From Phoronis australis (Eukaryota > Phoronida > Phoronidae): a stretch of 64,000 bases of DNA. Positions 12,534 to 23,521 of the stretch are shown piece by piece. Position 1 is the first letter of the stretch; the number at the start of each line of letters is the position of its first letter. Under the pieces are notes generated by a model. That model worked only from the letters and a program-made list of their open reading frames with translations, searched no databases and had not been told where the DNA came from. The stretch spans positions 62,001 through 126,000 of the forward strand of contig NMRA01000085.1 of NCBI GenBank assembly GCA_002633005.1, given 5' to 3'. The position numbers and the translations under genes were made by a program.

Positions 12534-13709
12534 CCTGCTTGCTCTGTCTCCTGCTAATGATGCAAATTGGCGTCAATCTTCCAAGTTAAAGCAAAAATCA
12601 ACAATAAAGGACTCGTACTCCATAAGTGACAGATTGGACATTAGGATCCTTGGTGGATGGTTTTCCCCACAATTGCCGTGTGTCACGCTTGCCCGTTAAG
12701 CAGATTTTGAAAGCAGTTTCAAGTTTTCCTCCAAACTTTTGAGGATTTCCAAGGGTTAGTAGCGGTGCATTATTTTGCTTCAGAGACTGTATGGGAAAGT
12801 TGTTTTAATATCTGCTAAAAGGCCAAAACCTGGTTTGCACGGTGTCCTTTTAATCAATTAAGGCGCTGAATTCGTTATTCAACTTGATGCGCTGAATTAC
12901 TAGAGTTCGTAAACGATCGTCGTTCAGCTTTTATTCAAAGCGCACTTTTGCTTAATGAACGCGTAGTATTGCTTATTCAACGCGCATGAGTGCTTATCAC
13001 GAGAAAAGCGGACCGTTCACCACAAGCATACATACTTTACCTTTTTACGTAATCAAGCGAGCCAGAAATGTCTTTGTGGCGCCAAGTTTGAATACAACTC
13101 GGATTATTACTGATGTGACACAGTGTGGCGCTAAATGCGGGTTTCTTACTGTAGTCGTCTGCTACACCCCGAAAATCTTACAAATACAAAACTTGAGGTA
13201 GGCCTAATCATCGCTGTAAAATATATGTATAAGGTGTTTTATACTTACTAATACCGCTAACAATGACTGAACATTCTCTTCAAACTGGCTTGTACAGTAG
13301 CCAGCATTGAAAAATGTAAGATTTTCAATACAAATGAGGTTACCACACCTAGTTTTTGAATAGGGCCGTAATCCGGCGTAATCGTAGCGTACGAAGCACA
13401 CAATGGCGGGATTCACTGTCTCTCTTTTCCTTTGTTATTAATATTTAGCCTTTCATATTAATGGGTACTCTCTGGGAGGTGCGGCCTAAGGCAATCGCCC
13501 CCTTTACCCCTCTTTAAATCGGACACTGTCAACTGTTCACAAGGAAAAAGGTAAGATTCCTAAAGACGCCGCTGGTACGACTGTTTTAGGGGTTATGTGA
13601 ACAGTTTAATTGGAATAGTGTGACTGCGTCGTCCTAGATTAGCTATTGAGTTTAGAATTAAATACTGGTTCTGTGCATCATATTCTACATCGTATGTTTA
13701 GGCGCCAGT

Positions 13710-16700
13710 ATGAAAACAACGGGCAAAAGAAGCAGTTGTACTTCACAGGCCGCGTCAAGGGAAGCTGGGAAAAAAGACATAGAAGCCACAGGTTGGTAAG
13801 GGTGAACGTAACGCTATGTGTTTTATTGATATGATATCCAAGTGGAAGGTCGAGATTAAAATTGACTTTGTTTCCTGTCCTGCATTGAGCTCTAAAATAT
13901 GTACGCGCCTCGAAACCTTTTGTTAGCAATCTGACGGAACTTTAAGTTTTCCACTGTAAAAACTTTTCGGAAATCGATGTTCCGTTTTCAATGTTTTGGG
14001 GTTTTTTTCTCTCGCTAAATTGTGCTGTCTTGTATACTATCATTGTATGAAGTTGGCGAACTCGAGTTTTCATTGTCTTGAATTAAAATTAAAATGACTT
14101 ATAACTGAGAATACTATGAAATAGATCATTTTGCAATTAGCGCGTAAGTGAATAACGAAATATTTATCCAACGTTCGTGCTTCTGTTCTGGTCTAAAACA
14201 AATGTGATTAGATCATTTTACCTACCGAGGTAGCCTGTTAGCTACTTGTGTGAAGGCTAGGTTAAAATACAGGAAACTGTATACTGAAACACCTTTTAAC
14301 AAGGCTACATATATATGGAGGTGCAATATGTGTACGAATTTGGGTTACAACGTGAATGATTTCGGTTTGATAACGTATTATTTTTGCAGACGAAAAGTCG
14401 GCCGCCAAGAAATCGAAGCTTGTTCCAAGCAATATGATGGAAAACAGAAAACCAGTAGCTGCATCTTCTGGAAGGAAATCGAGATACCGTAAAAAGAGCG
14501 ATAGTCTGAATAACAATTCCAGATTCCGACCAGGTTTAAGGTGCCACCATTTGGAAACTGGAAACATTTCTACTATTCAGGAGGTTACTTCATATGCAGG
14601 CAACAAAATCAACGAAAATAAAGAAGGCGACACTAAACTCTTACACGCATCAGAAATGGCAAAACCTAATCATGTTATTCAACCTGACACAAATGATGGA
14701 TTTCTCATAGAAAGTGCAGAGAATGCAAAATCGGTACACATTTTAAAATCCAAAGCCACTGATGCAAATCTTCTACATATCGATTCTCAGTCTCTCATTT
14801 CAGTCACCTCAATCGATCCAATAAATGAAATCACCGCCAGTAAGTCTACGGTTGCAGAACATATTGTAAAAAAGCGACACCACAAAAATCACCAGGTACA
14901 TATCACTGGAGTTACAAAAACATTCGAAAGTATGCGTAATGGCGAAGCCTCAGTTTCAAGAACACCTGAAACTGTTCAAAACCCAGAGACTCTTCATTCA
15001 TCTCATGATCTCTCGAACAAAAGTACCAGTCACGAAATGGGTTATTCGTGTGACAAACTCGACAAAGAAAGTCATATCGATCAGGTACAGTATGTTGAAG
15101 CTTGTGTAGAGGAAAGGAAGAATTTAGCACAAATGTTCAGGGAAAGTAACAAGATACTAAAGACCACAGAACAAGATAACGCGAAGTACCATCAGACGCA
15201 GTTGGAAATATCCCTGAAGACTGAAATTATCGGTATTGGTCATTGTTCAGAAGTTTCCAGAAAAGTTGCTGAAGAAATAGAGATGGCTGACAAAGTTGAA
15301 TCTCCTGTTGCAAAAGAGTCGGTGCGTTACAAATGTTCAACAGCGCTGATGCTTAAGGACACTGACGTTGTCACAAGTACGGACGGTACATGCTCTGGCC
15401 ATTCAGAGGACGCACGGATTTGCTGTGAAGCTCGCAACGACGCTGAGATTTACAAGACAGATGAAGAAGCAAACTCGTCAGTTGCAGAAGTAATGACTGA
15501 CGGAGCGATGATTCTCAAAAGAGCTAGTGATAAAGAACACGCAACTTTGTTAGACAAAATAGCGAAGCATGAAAACAAAGAAGTATTGGATGATGAGTTG
15601 ATTGAGGAAGAAGAAGGAAACATCACACAAGTGAAACTAGAAACAACTGAGAACAATGCCGGAAGCCAGCCACTAGAAATGTCGAACGATACAAACTCAC
15701 GAAATCAATGTTCAATTGTTTTGGACAACGCAGATGAGTACAATACTGTGAGCAGATTGAAAGTGTCAAAAACTCGCTGTCAAGAATCAACAGTGAATGA
15801 TCCAGAGTGCACTACATCCAACGATACACAGAGACAAAAGGACAGCATTACAATGGTCCCATTAGTAACAGATGTTAAGAAGTCTGTGGAGAGTCAAAAA
15901 GAGTTATGCCAAGTGGTAGGTCAATCAAGTATCACTAAGAGTTTAGAGCTAACATCTGCTTTTCCAGGTTCTCCCATTACCAATTTTGGTTCTCGTGACA
16001 TGTCATGTGATGAAGCTGAACCAGTGCACTTTACAGAACGTAATAGAGGATCACATAGCTCCAAAGCGAATGAGGAAACTGAAATCCTTGACGAAATCCA
16101 AACAAGACCCGTTGCTTTCTCTGAAAATGAGGCTGTTCTTGGAATGACAGGTGACAAGCTTGGTTTAGCGCAAGGTAGCGACAAGTATGACTCTGGTTTG
16201 GGCACTTCTTTTAATGACAGTACTTGCTACTCGGAAGTGTCTCAGTTTAGGAGCTGTTCGTCCCATCCATCTGCCAACGACAGTGGTGAACTTTTGCAAT
16301 CATTTGTGGACGAGTCCACAGAAAAAGCGCGACGGGTAATGGTGGATTTCTCGTCAGACGAAAATGGTCATATGCTATGGGCTACCGTCAACCAAAACAC
16401 AACTATAAATGAATCGCCAGCATCCTTAAGTATGAGCAATGAAAACATTGGAGGATCACAGCCAATTTTAGAAAACGAGGGACCTGTACATGTAGATCCA
16501 GACAGACACGATGTTGAACTCGCCCTGTTGTCGTCGTCCCAAGTTGAGAAGTCTATTTCTCAAGGTGAAGCGTTGCTGTACAAGCACTTGCAACCAGTAG
16601 TAGAAGAAAGTAAAGTGAATGCTGATACCCCACACCACTTGTCTCAACGTGAACATCAAGTGGTCATTTCAGTCGAATTGTCGCTAGATGAGCAACCACA

Positions 16701-19700
16701 AGCACTCACGGAAGGAGTAGTTGAAAGCTGTAGGGAGAAACTAGACGACGGCCTCGTAAACGCTCCCACAATGCCCTTTCCTTTTCAAACGGAAAATGGG
16801 TTAATAATATGCGTTTCCAATCCTCAAACATCGCCACACAAAGAGCCAGATGCTAAGGAAGAGAATCATTGTGAAACATCCCAGGATGTGCTTGTTAAAC
16901 TCAACAGGGAAACAAATGTTCAGTTTGGTTCCTGCTCACTTCTTACGTCGTCCGATGTTAGTGCTCCTGTTGCTATCCCCAAGACCTCAGTTCCTTCTAC
17001 AGCAGGGGTGGATTTCCAAGCCGTGACGTGTGCTAATGCAGGCGGATCGTCTCAGTCGCACACAGAACTTTTCCAACACAGTGACACGTGTCTTCATGAT
17101 AGCCGTTCTTCCCATAAGTATACAAATGCTGGTGACTCCTGTATCCAACCAAAAGTGGATGTTATTACGCCTCAAACCGTGGCATGTAATTCGACACGCG
17201 AACCAGCAAACAACCCGGTGGAAGAGCGCCAAGAGGTGAAGTTTGACGCAAACGCAGAGGACCAGGACTTCCACGATGAAGACATATCTGATTCACAGCT
17301 CTGTGAAATGGAGCTGGAGGCGTTTAGGTCAGTCTCTGGTTATGCGGTTGAATCGAATTAGATCGAAACCTCCTCGAATTAACCTTTCTAAAAATTTTGT
17401 TGTAACTCAGTGATGTTCGTTATGATGTTCAGCTGTTAACTTATTTGTTATTAGCCTAACTATCAACATTTCAAGAATAACGAGGGAAGGGTAAAGATTG
17501 AAGGTTAAATGATGAACGTAGGCCTCATATGTTGAAACTGGGAACCACCTGTGAATTGTCGAGGACAGTGGGTAATGGTCCCCTAATTCACCTATTCACC
17601 TTTTCAATAGTTTTTTTAATAATTTTATTCTTCAACAATATTCACTTATAATTTTCAAAGGGTGAAAGGGTGAACAAGGAAAAGGGGTAAGGACTTCCAC
17701 TCACACACTCATTCACACACTTCATCATTTGTAGTACCTTTTCAATACAGTAGTTAGCTGAAGGTCCGATGTTTGTTATTACCGTGGATTTCCGATAATC
17801 TACTTATGTGCTTTTTCGGAATCCACGATTTCTTCATTGAAGTTAGTTCCTAAAAATAACACCTAGGGTAGTTCGAACTTTTCGCAATTGCAAAAATTAA
17901 AGATGTCAACCGTATTTTGGAAATACCCAAATAATATTTTGTTGGTTTTGCAGTTGCAGTAAAACTTTATACCGGTTCAAAGATAATTTTATGCCACATG
18001 AAAATAGTGCAATCTCTTCGCGATTTTTTAGAACGAGGCGGAATTACGTCTAACGTCATCGCTTACTGGAAACGCAAAGACACTAGACACGGGCTAGAAA
18101 TATCAGCTCGATTTAATTATGTTTGCTGCTTGGGTGTCATTAAACGAATAAACTGTCACTTGCCAACCTAAAATGCCCAACTTTTGAACAAATCGGATTT
18201 TTAAGGACCACAAAATGAAAGAAAAGCGGTGACTAACATTTCTCTCGAATGTTTTCAGAATATCACCAGTCGCTTAGTGGTCCAGTAGAAAAAAACGCAG
18301 TCGGACGCTTCCTGGTAATCATGGGCGGCACAGCACTGAAAAAAGTGGGGGCTAAAGCCCCCCCCCCCAGCTCCCTATGGTGCGCCACCCATGGTAATGG
18401 GCGCTTTATTTGAAATCCCTGTGAACTTAAGCTGCTTGCTTGTGCTTTTGCACGTGTAGCAGTAAGGTGAGCAAAGGGTACGCATCTCAGCAGGAATTAA
18501 CATCTGATTTCAGCACACTAGAAAAGGGGACCACAGACGTGATGGAAAAGGGGAAACTCGCCGTTGATGATTGTGAGGCAGGAGATATAGTTTTCACAGG
18601 TTTGCTGCAGGAACTTATCACCGTTAAGTAAGTTATATTATTTACATGCACGCACCCAGTCTTCAATACGGGGGGCTCGAATTCCTGACGTTGTGGATCT
18701 TTTGGTAACAAAAAAGCGGGCGGACTAAAAAAAGGGGGGGCACCACTGTGAATTGCGCGTTTGTGCTAGTTTAGTGGACTTTTGTCTCAATTTCTCGGAC
18801 TTATTGTTTCTCTGAGACGGACCTTTTTGCCCACTTCGTCAAATGGGGGGCTCATTCGAGTCCCCCGGGTGCGCGCATGATTTAATGTCCAGACGGCCGA
18901 GTTACTAAGACATACGATTGGTTTGTACGCTGGGAAGCCGCCATCGAAAACCAATCGTATGCCTTCGCCGGCTGAAGCGGGCGGAACCTACGAAGTTAAT
19001 CAACTGCGGCCATTTATTGAACAAACTCTACCACTTGTTCATTTTTCGACGGATCCATGTAATAGCTTTTCTCGTCTTCTGTTCAGCTTTGATTTCTATT
19101 GTGGAACATTTGATACCAGGACTTTTTCTTGAAGGTCGGACAAGGTTATCGCAAAGTGGTCTTCCCCGAAGCTTACGAGATTTTCGTTTCTTGTCATTTT
19201 AGCTTCTTTGCAGGTAGAAGGTTTTTGCTGTGAACGGCGTATATGGTCGGTCACCTTTTTTTAATGTTTATTACGAAATCTTCAGAATACAATGAATATA
19301 CATAACCCAGAAAGCGCCAAGAGGCATTAGATCGGTCATCCGCGTCCGTATTAACAGTTACTTCTAAATGTTACATTTAGGTTCAATTTTCAGACAAAAA
19401 TAAATTACATTCTTTGTGACACATATGTCGCGTTTCAATGCAAACTATATCTCCGGATCATCTCATCTGAGAATATACTCAACATAAAACAGTCATACGC
19501 GATTATTACCGGATATGCGTTTATTTAGGCTCATGCGCTTATATCCGTAACAAATCGTTTTTAATGAAAAGTATTTGCTGTGTACCCGGGTGTTTAGGCA
19601 TATCCACCTGTATTTGAAGCAGCACCTATATCCGGAATTAGGCCCATGCGCCTATACTGGAACCATTGAGTAAAAACCATGTTTTAAAGTGGTGCTATTT

Positions 19701-22699
19701 GACTCGTGAAATGTAGTCAAGGCCGACTCCTGCGAATGATATAGGCTGCGTGTACATGGAGTGTATCTCGGCATAAGTTTGCTACGTTATGCTGCTATGG
19801 TTTCGAGCATACTCGCGAAACATTCGCCTTTCACTCGCACAATTTTTCGTGGTCACGGGAGGCATACGTTCAGCTATCAAACCTGTGGTTTTTAAGAATA
19901 TAATCTAGGCTTACGGCAGTGAGAGCCGTTGTCACCAGCATAATTTTCTTTATTCATAAATCATGCAAAACTCCAACTTAAAAAATGTCAGAAGTGCATT
20001 TTAAAACAAAGTACACTTTTTGCTTTCTCAGTTCCACCCGTATGATTTAGTTTGTTTTTTTTTGTCAATGATAGAATATTGCTCCATCATTTCGGGTTTA
20101 TTTCCGTTTTTCTAGCGGTGAAGCTGCACGTACAAGGGCTCACATCATTTCTTGGATACCCAAGTTTACGGCCAATGCCGTTATATGGCGATAATTGATG
20201 GCGGACGTGCGAACATAAAGAACTTGAAAACGATGTTCGCCAACCCTTTTTTAGTGATGATAGAATTGCCCAGCGCATTTTCTTGTGCGATTATAATATT
20301 TCAGGAAAAAATCGGTGCACTCCTGTTACAGAGATTTTAAATTCATTAAAATTGTTCGCATTTTCTGAAAATTAATAGGTCGTGCATTTAGCAGAATACA
20401 ATAATGCATGCATAAAGAGAAGAGTTGAAGAATAAAGTGGATACAAAAGCGCCTCCTGTCACAAATTCTTTAGTTAGACCACTTACTGTCATGACATTGG
20501 TCTCAAATTATTCCTTTAGACAAATTGTATGCGGTTTAGAGGCTTCGTGCGAACTAGCAGTTCGTCATTGTTCGACAGCAGGCTACTATAAGTTTGGCTT
20601 GTCACAGCCTAACTTGAACATTTTACTATGGGCCGAGCGCAATCAAGATACAACGATCTGCCCGGCATGGTTTGCAAACCTGCTCCAGCGGAGTCAGGAG
20701 CAAGCAATTCGACACAATTTTTACAGCGGTTTGTGATTTAAATCAAAAGTTCAAGAGTAAAATTTTATGTCGATTTCTGACTAGGGCGTAGAACGAAAGG
20801 AAAACGGTATTCGTTACTTCATCTCTTTTTCATATAGGTGACTTGTAAGTATTTTGAATGGCCATGGGCTGAATGTCTGCTAGTGTTCAATGTTGTTTTA
20901 TATGCATTTTTTACTTTTCCACTCATGGCAAAGTACTAAGTACCCCGTAAATGCATATAGACACAATGCGCGCGCGTACACGGTCACATAAACACTACAG
21001 TCACTTCCCTCAGGTTTCGCCCACTCAAAACACGACTGACTGCGAAACACAGTGGTGGATACAGAAAACACGACTTAGGCACCCTAAAAACTCGTGCCCG
21101 TACTCACAAACACCGCCCAATTTCGGACATGGTTGTTGAGCCGTGTTTGTGACTGGTGCGCACGAGTGTGGGAGTCGTGTTGGCATATGACTGGCGACAC
21201 CTGTCGTCTTTCAAGTTATGTTGGTAAAGGCGATTTTTACTTCTAAAATCGTTGGAGTTCTGTCTCTATTTATTACGGACACTGTCCTCTGAGGAAGCCA
21301 CTACATTAATGATACTTCGGCACAAACTTGTTTTTCTCCTTCAAAACTACCAGTAGCGACTACAATGGGATATTTTTCTTTATTTCTTTTATATTCCTTT
21401 TTCAGCAACATGGTCCGAAAATTTAAGGTCCAGTATGAAGAAGCCTGCTCGGGGTCACCGAGACCTTCTAACATTAGACCTACAGTATTACCTGTGCATG
21501 TTAAAAACATTGGTACATAGTTCTCGTTTGACATTAAGGCGAAGTTCTATTCTTTTTAAAGCCATCTTTCTGCTGTTCTCTTAAACTTCGATAGAGCCGT
21601 AAATATACTATTTTGGATGTTTTCACAGCATGGTCAAGCAATAATGGCAGAATGCCAAAACTTGAAATCCGTTTATTAATAAAAGACATAGTCTACAAGA
21701 ACTCTTAAATTGACAAGGGTCTAGATATCTTGTTTTTTATGAATTTACTAAATCTTAGTAACCGCACTATCAAAATGTTTGGCCTCTTGAAAGTTATTTA
21801 AAAAGCCATTTGCTTTGTTTGTTTAACGTTATTTAAAATGCTAGTTAGAACGTTCTGTTTTATTGTTGAGCTCAGCAAATACATCAGTTAAACAACTGTT
21901 GAAATCGTATTACTTTAGTTGTTTTGGCTGCTTCTTCACTCTTGAAAGTAGATTTCATATCCAGTTCTACGACCAGGCCTACCGATTCCACACTATGTGA
22001 AACTGATAATACCAGAGGAGAACTCAGAAACCTTTGAGTAACTCCATCAACATATTCAGTTAACAGGAGCCACTGCGGGAGCTGTAACAATCAACTTCAG
22101 CCATACTCTTCTCAATAGCAGCGTGCTTTCAAATTTCATGACAACCCTTCAAGCAGTAACGCACATTACAGAGGCCAATGCCAAAAACAAATGTGAAAGC
22201 ATTGGAATTGTCATTCAGGCCCAGTCCAAATGTATCCAACAATGGGCAGAGATCCTATCCATGGTAGAAACACAAAAGTCCACCGAAGAACTTGGTGAGT
22301 ATAGAGGTAGGCTAAAAAGAAGTCCAGACGAATTTTAAAAATATAAATTATATTTACAATGATACATGAACAATACAACAACACAAACATTGGCATGCAC
22401 CCACTTGGTGAAAAGTTGAAAGCTAAGTGTTACTTTTTTCAAATATTCTCACCAAAAATAACAAGATGAAATGAAATACGATAAGGATACGGAACTCATC
22501 AGAAAAATAATCATTTGCCAAAGTAGACAAAATTATTCCCCATCGCATTTTTAAGGCTATTATTTTACATGGAAATGATTTTTTGTGTCAACATGAGGTC
22601 AAAACACAATTATTTGGTTTCGGTCTTTGATGCAGTGGTGTGTTATTTTTAGTTGGCCATTTTCAAAAAAATCCACCAGAGGAACAAAAGGGTCCCTGA
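13710..22699 (+). CDS. Unidentified large Ser/Glu/Thr-rich protein, five predicted exons
   Basis: Predicted exons: 13710-13791 (ATG with A at -3), 14390-17327, 18460-18627, 22101-22294, 22653-22699 (TGA). All junctions are AG/GT with matching phases, giving about 1142 residues. The N-terminus is basic (KSAAKKSK near 30-37, GRKSRYRKKS near 55-64), which could be a nuclear signal. Residues of about 65-1000, from one 2.9-kb exon, look intrinsically disordered, with no domain I know. The last 90 residues look helical (GLLQELITVN, FMTTLQAVTHITEANAK, CIQQWAEIL) and may be the conserved part. Without the donor at 17328 the big exon would end at a TAG at 17359-17361. The exon-4 acceptor could also be 22119 or 22122, in the same frame. 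The pattern GLxxELxxVN faintly recalls the C-terminus of the meiotic protein BRME1, but that is from memory and unverified. It converges on IMP3, stop to stop 822 bp apart. Confidence 0.65.
17328..18459. other. Intron 2 of the unidentified gene
   Basis: Begins GTCAGT and ends GTGTAG. It contains imperfect inverted copies of a TTCACC-rich motif around 17588-17680 and the 74-bp element at 18320-18393. Nothing else was recognised. Confidence 0.5.
18315..18398. mobile_element. 74-bp non-autonomous DNA element with GTAAT duplications
   Basis: The element proper is 18320-18393. Its ends are CATGGGCGGC and GCCACCCATG, perfect inverted repeats apart from one base. Identical GTAAT direct repeats lie at 18315-18319 and 18394-18398. 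It is related in inverted orientation to the 11414-11559 element (shared GGTGCGCCACCC / GGGCGGCGCACC ends and a CAGCACTGAAA block). A palindrome GGGGGCTaaAGCCCCC lies inside. It sits in an intron, 60 bp before exon 3 of the unidentified gene. Confidence 0.7.
18646..18878. repeat. Inverted-repeat-flanked 233-bp segment
   Basis: Left end CATGCACGCACCC and right end GGGTGCGCGCATG are inverted copies, each followed inward by a CTCGAAT or ATTCGAG motif next to a G6 or C5 run. No clear target duplication was found. It lies in intron 3 of the unidentified gene. Confidence 0.4.
18911..18961. repeat. Perfect 14-bp hairpin arms, 23-nt loop
   Basis: CATACGATTGGTTT (18911-18924) is repeated as its exact reverse complement at 18948-18961. 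It could be the fused ends of a tiny transposon or an RNA hairpin. The function is unknown. Confidence 0.6.
18962..22100. other. Rest of intron 3 of the unidentified gene
   Basis: About 3.1 kb with no convincing exon. Around 19500-19680 there are loosely repeated motifs (GGCTCATGCGCTTATATCCG, GGCCCATGCGCCTATA). A 103-codon open frame at 20425-20736 lacks an ATG start and good splice sites and was not called. Confidence 0.4.
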
Positions 22700-22951
22700 T
22701 GTATTTTTACTACTCTGAAACCAGTCTAAGTGCTGCAGCCATGTGGTCGTCACTGCTCATGGCCTTGGGGGGCACTCTCTCACACGCAAGACGGTGCATT
22801 ATTTACAGGTACTTATGCCTCATTGGACTTTGCTGAAATTGATGAGGGAGGGCACTTTTAAATGGTGAGCACAAGTTTCAAAATGAGTTGGGGTACAGAC
22901 CCGAGCCAACCCTGCTTTTTGGCATAGGCCAGATGAACAGTTTTGCATCAC

Positions 22952-22957
22952 TTTATT
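22952..22957 (-). promoter_or_regulatory. Possible IMP3 polyadenylation signal
   Basis: AATAAA on the minus strand, about 565 bp beyond the IMP3 stop codon. It lies only about 250 bp from the stop of the convergent plus-strand gene, so the two 3' UTRs may overlap. Confidence 0.35.
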
Positions 22958-23521
22958 TCCCACATACCACCTTATTACAGTTGCAAAGTGAGAAAATTTT
23001 ACAACAGAAATTATTTTCATACACTGTATGATGTGATGCAGATTCAAAATTTTTCACTATGACCATGAAATGAGGTAAAGATCGCCAATTTTGACTAGCG
23101 ATACCCAGGAAAATGTGAACAAAGTGTAAAGCTTCATCCTAGAGATATCGCGCCATCATTTCTAACCCGAACTAATTACTAGCCTTGAAAACAAGGTCAA
23201 GTTCGCTAAATTCGACTGGCACCTTGAGAAGCCCCACCTGCACCAAATGTAAACCTTTTTCAGAAGATACCACACAATATTTTCAGGATGTGACCTTGAA
23301 AATCCCATCAGTTCTTAATTTGGGTTTAAAGTGATCACCTTAGCTGGAAAATTTATGCGACCTTACAACACCTGATCATGCAGATTGTTACTGCCAACTT
23401 GAGGTAAAACTTGCACAAGTCTCCTTACAAACTGAACACGACTCGATCACATAGCTAGAGTCTGTCTCACTGTTCACATCGGGCTGCCCGGACAAAGACT
23501 GGCTATTCTTGGACTTGAATA

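Larger units (their letters stand above)
9537..13709. other. Intergenic region between TTLL11 and the unidentified gene
   Basis: About 4.2 kb. The first 1.8 kb should include the TTLL11 3' UTR. After it come the short element at 11414-11559, a CpG-rich patch (about 11690-12130) with one weak minus-strand exon candidate, and a further copy of the element's right end at about 12517-12533. The rest is plain AT-rich sequence with no convincing gene. Confidence 0.6.

Noticed and set aside
11414-18393. A single 7-kb transposon with terminal inverted repeats at 11414 and 18393 and the long open frame at 14434 as its transposase
   Set aside because: Each end is a complete small element with its own 5-bp duplication (TACAC and GTAAT). 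The long frame splices onward to exons beyond 18393 and shows no DDE or other transposase motif.
20425-20736. 103-codon plus-strand frame in an intron
   Set aside because: It has no ATG start, no good flanking splice sites and no recognisable motif. The exons on either side already join in phase without it.
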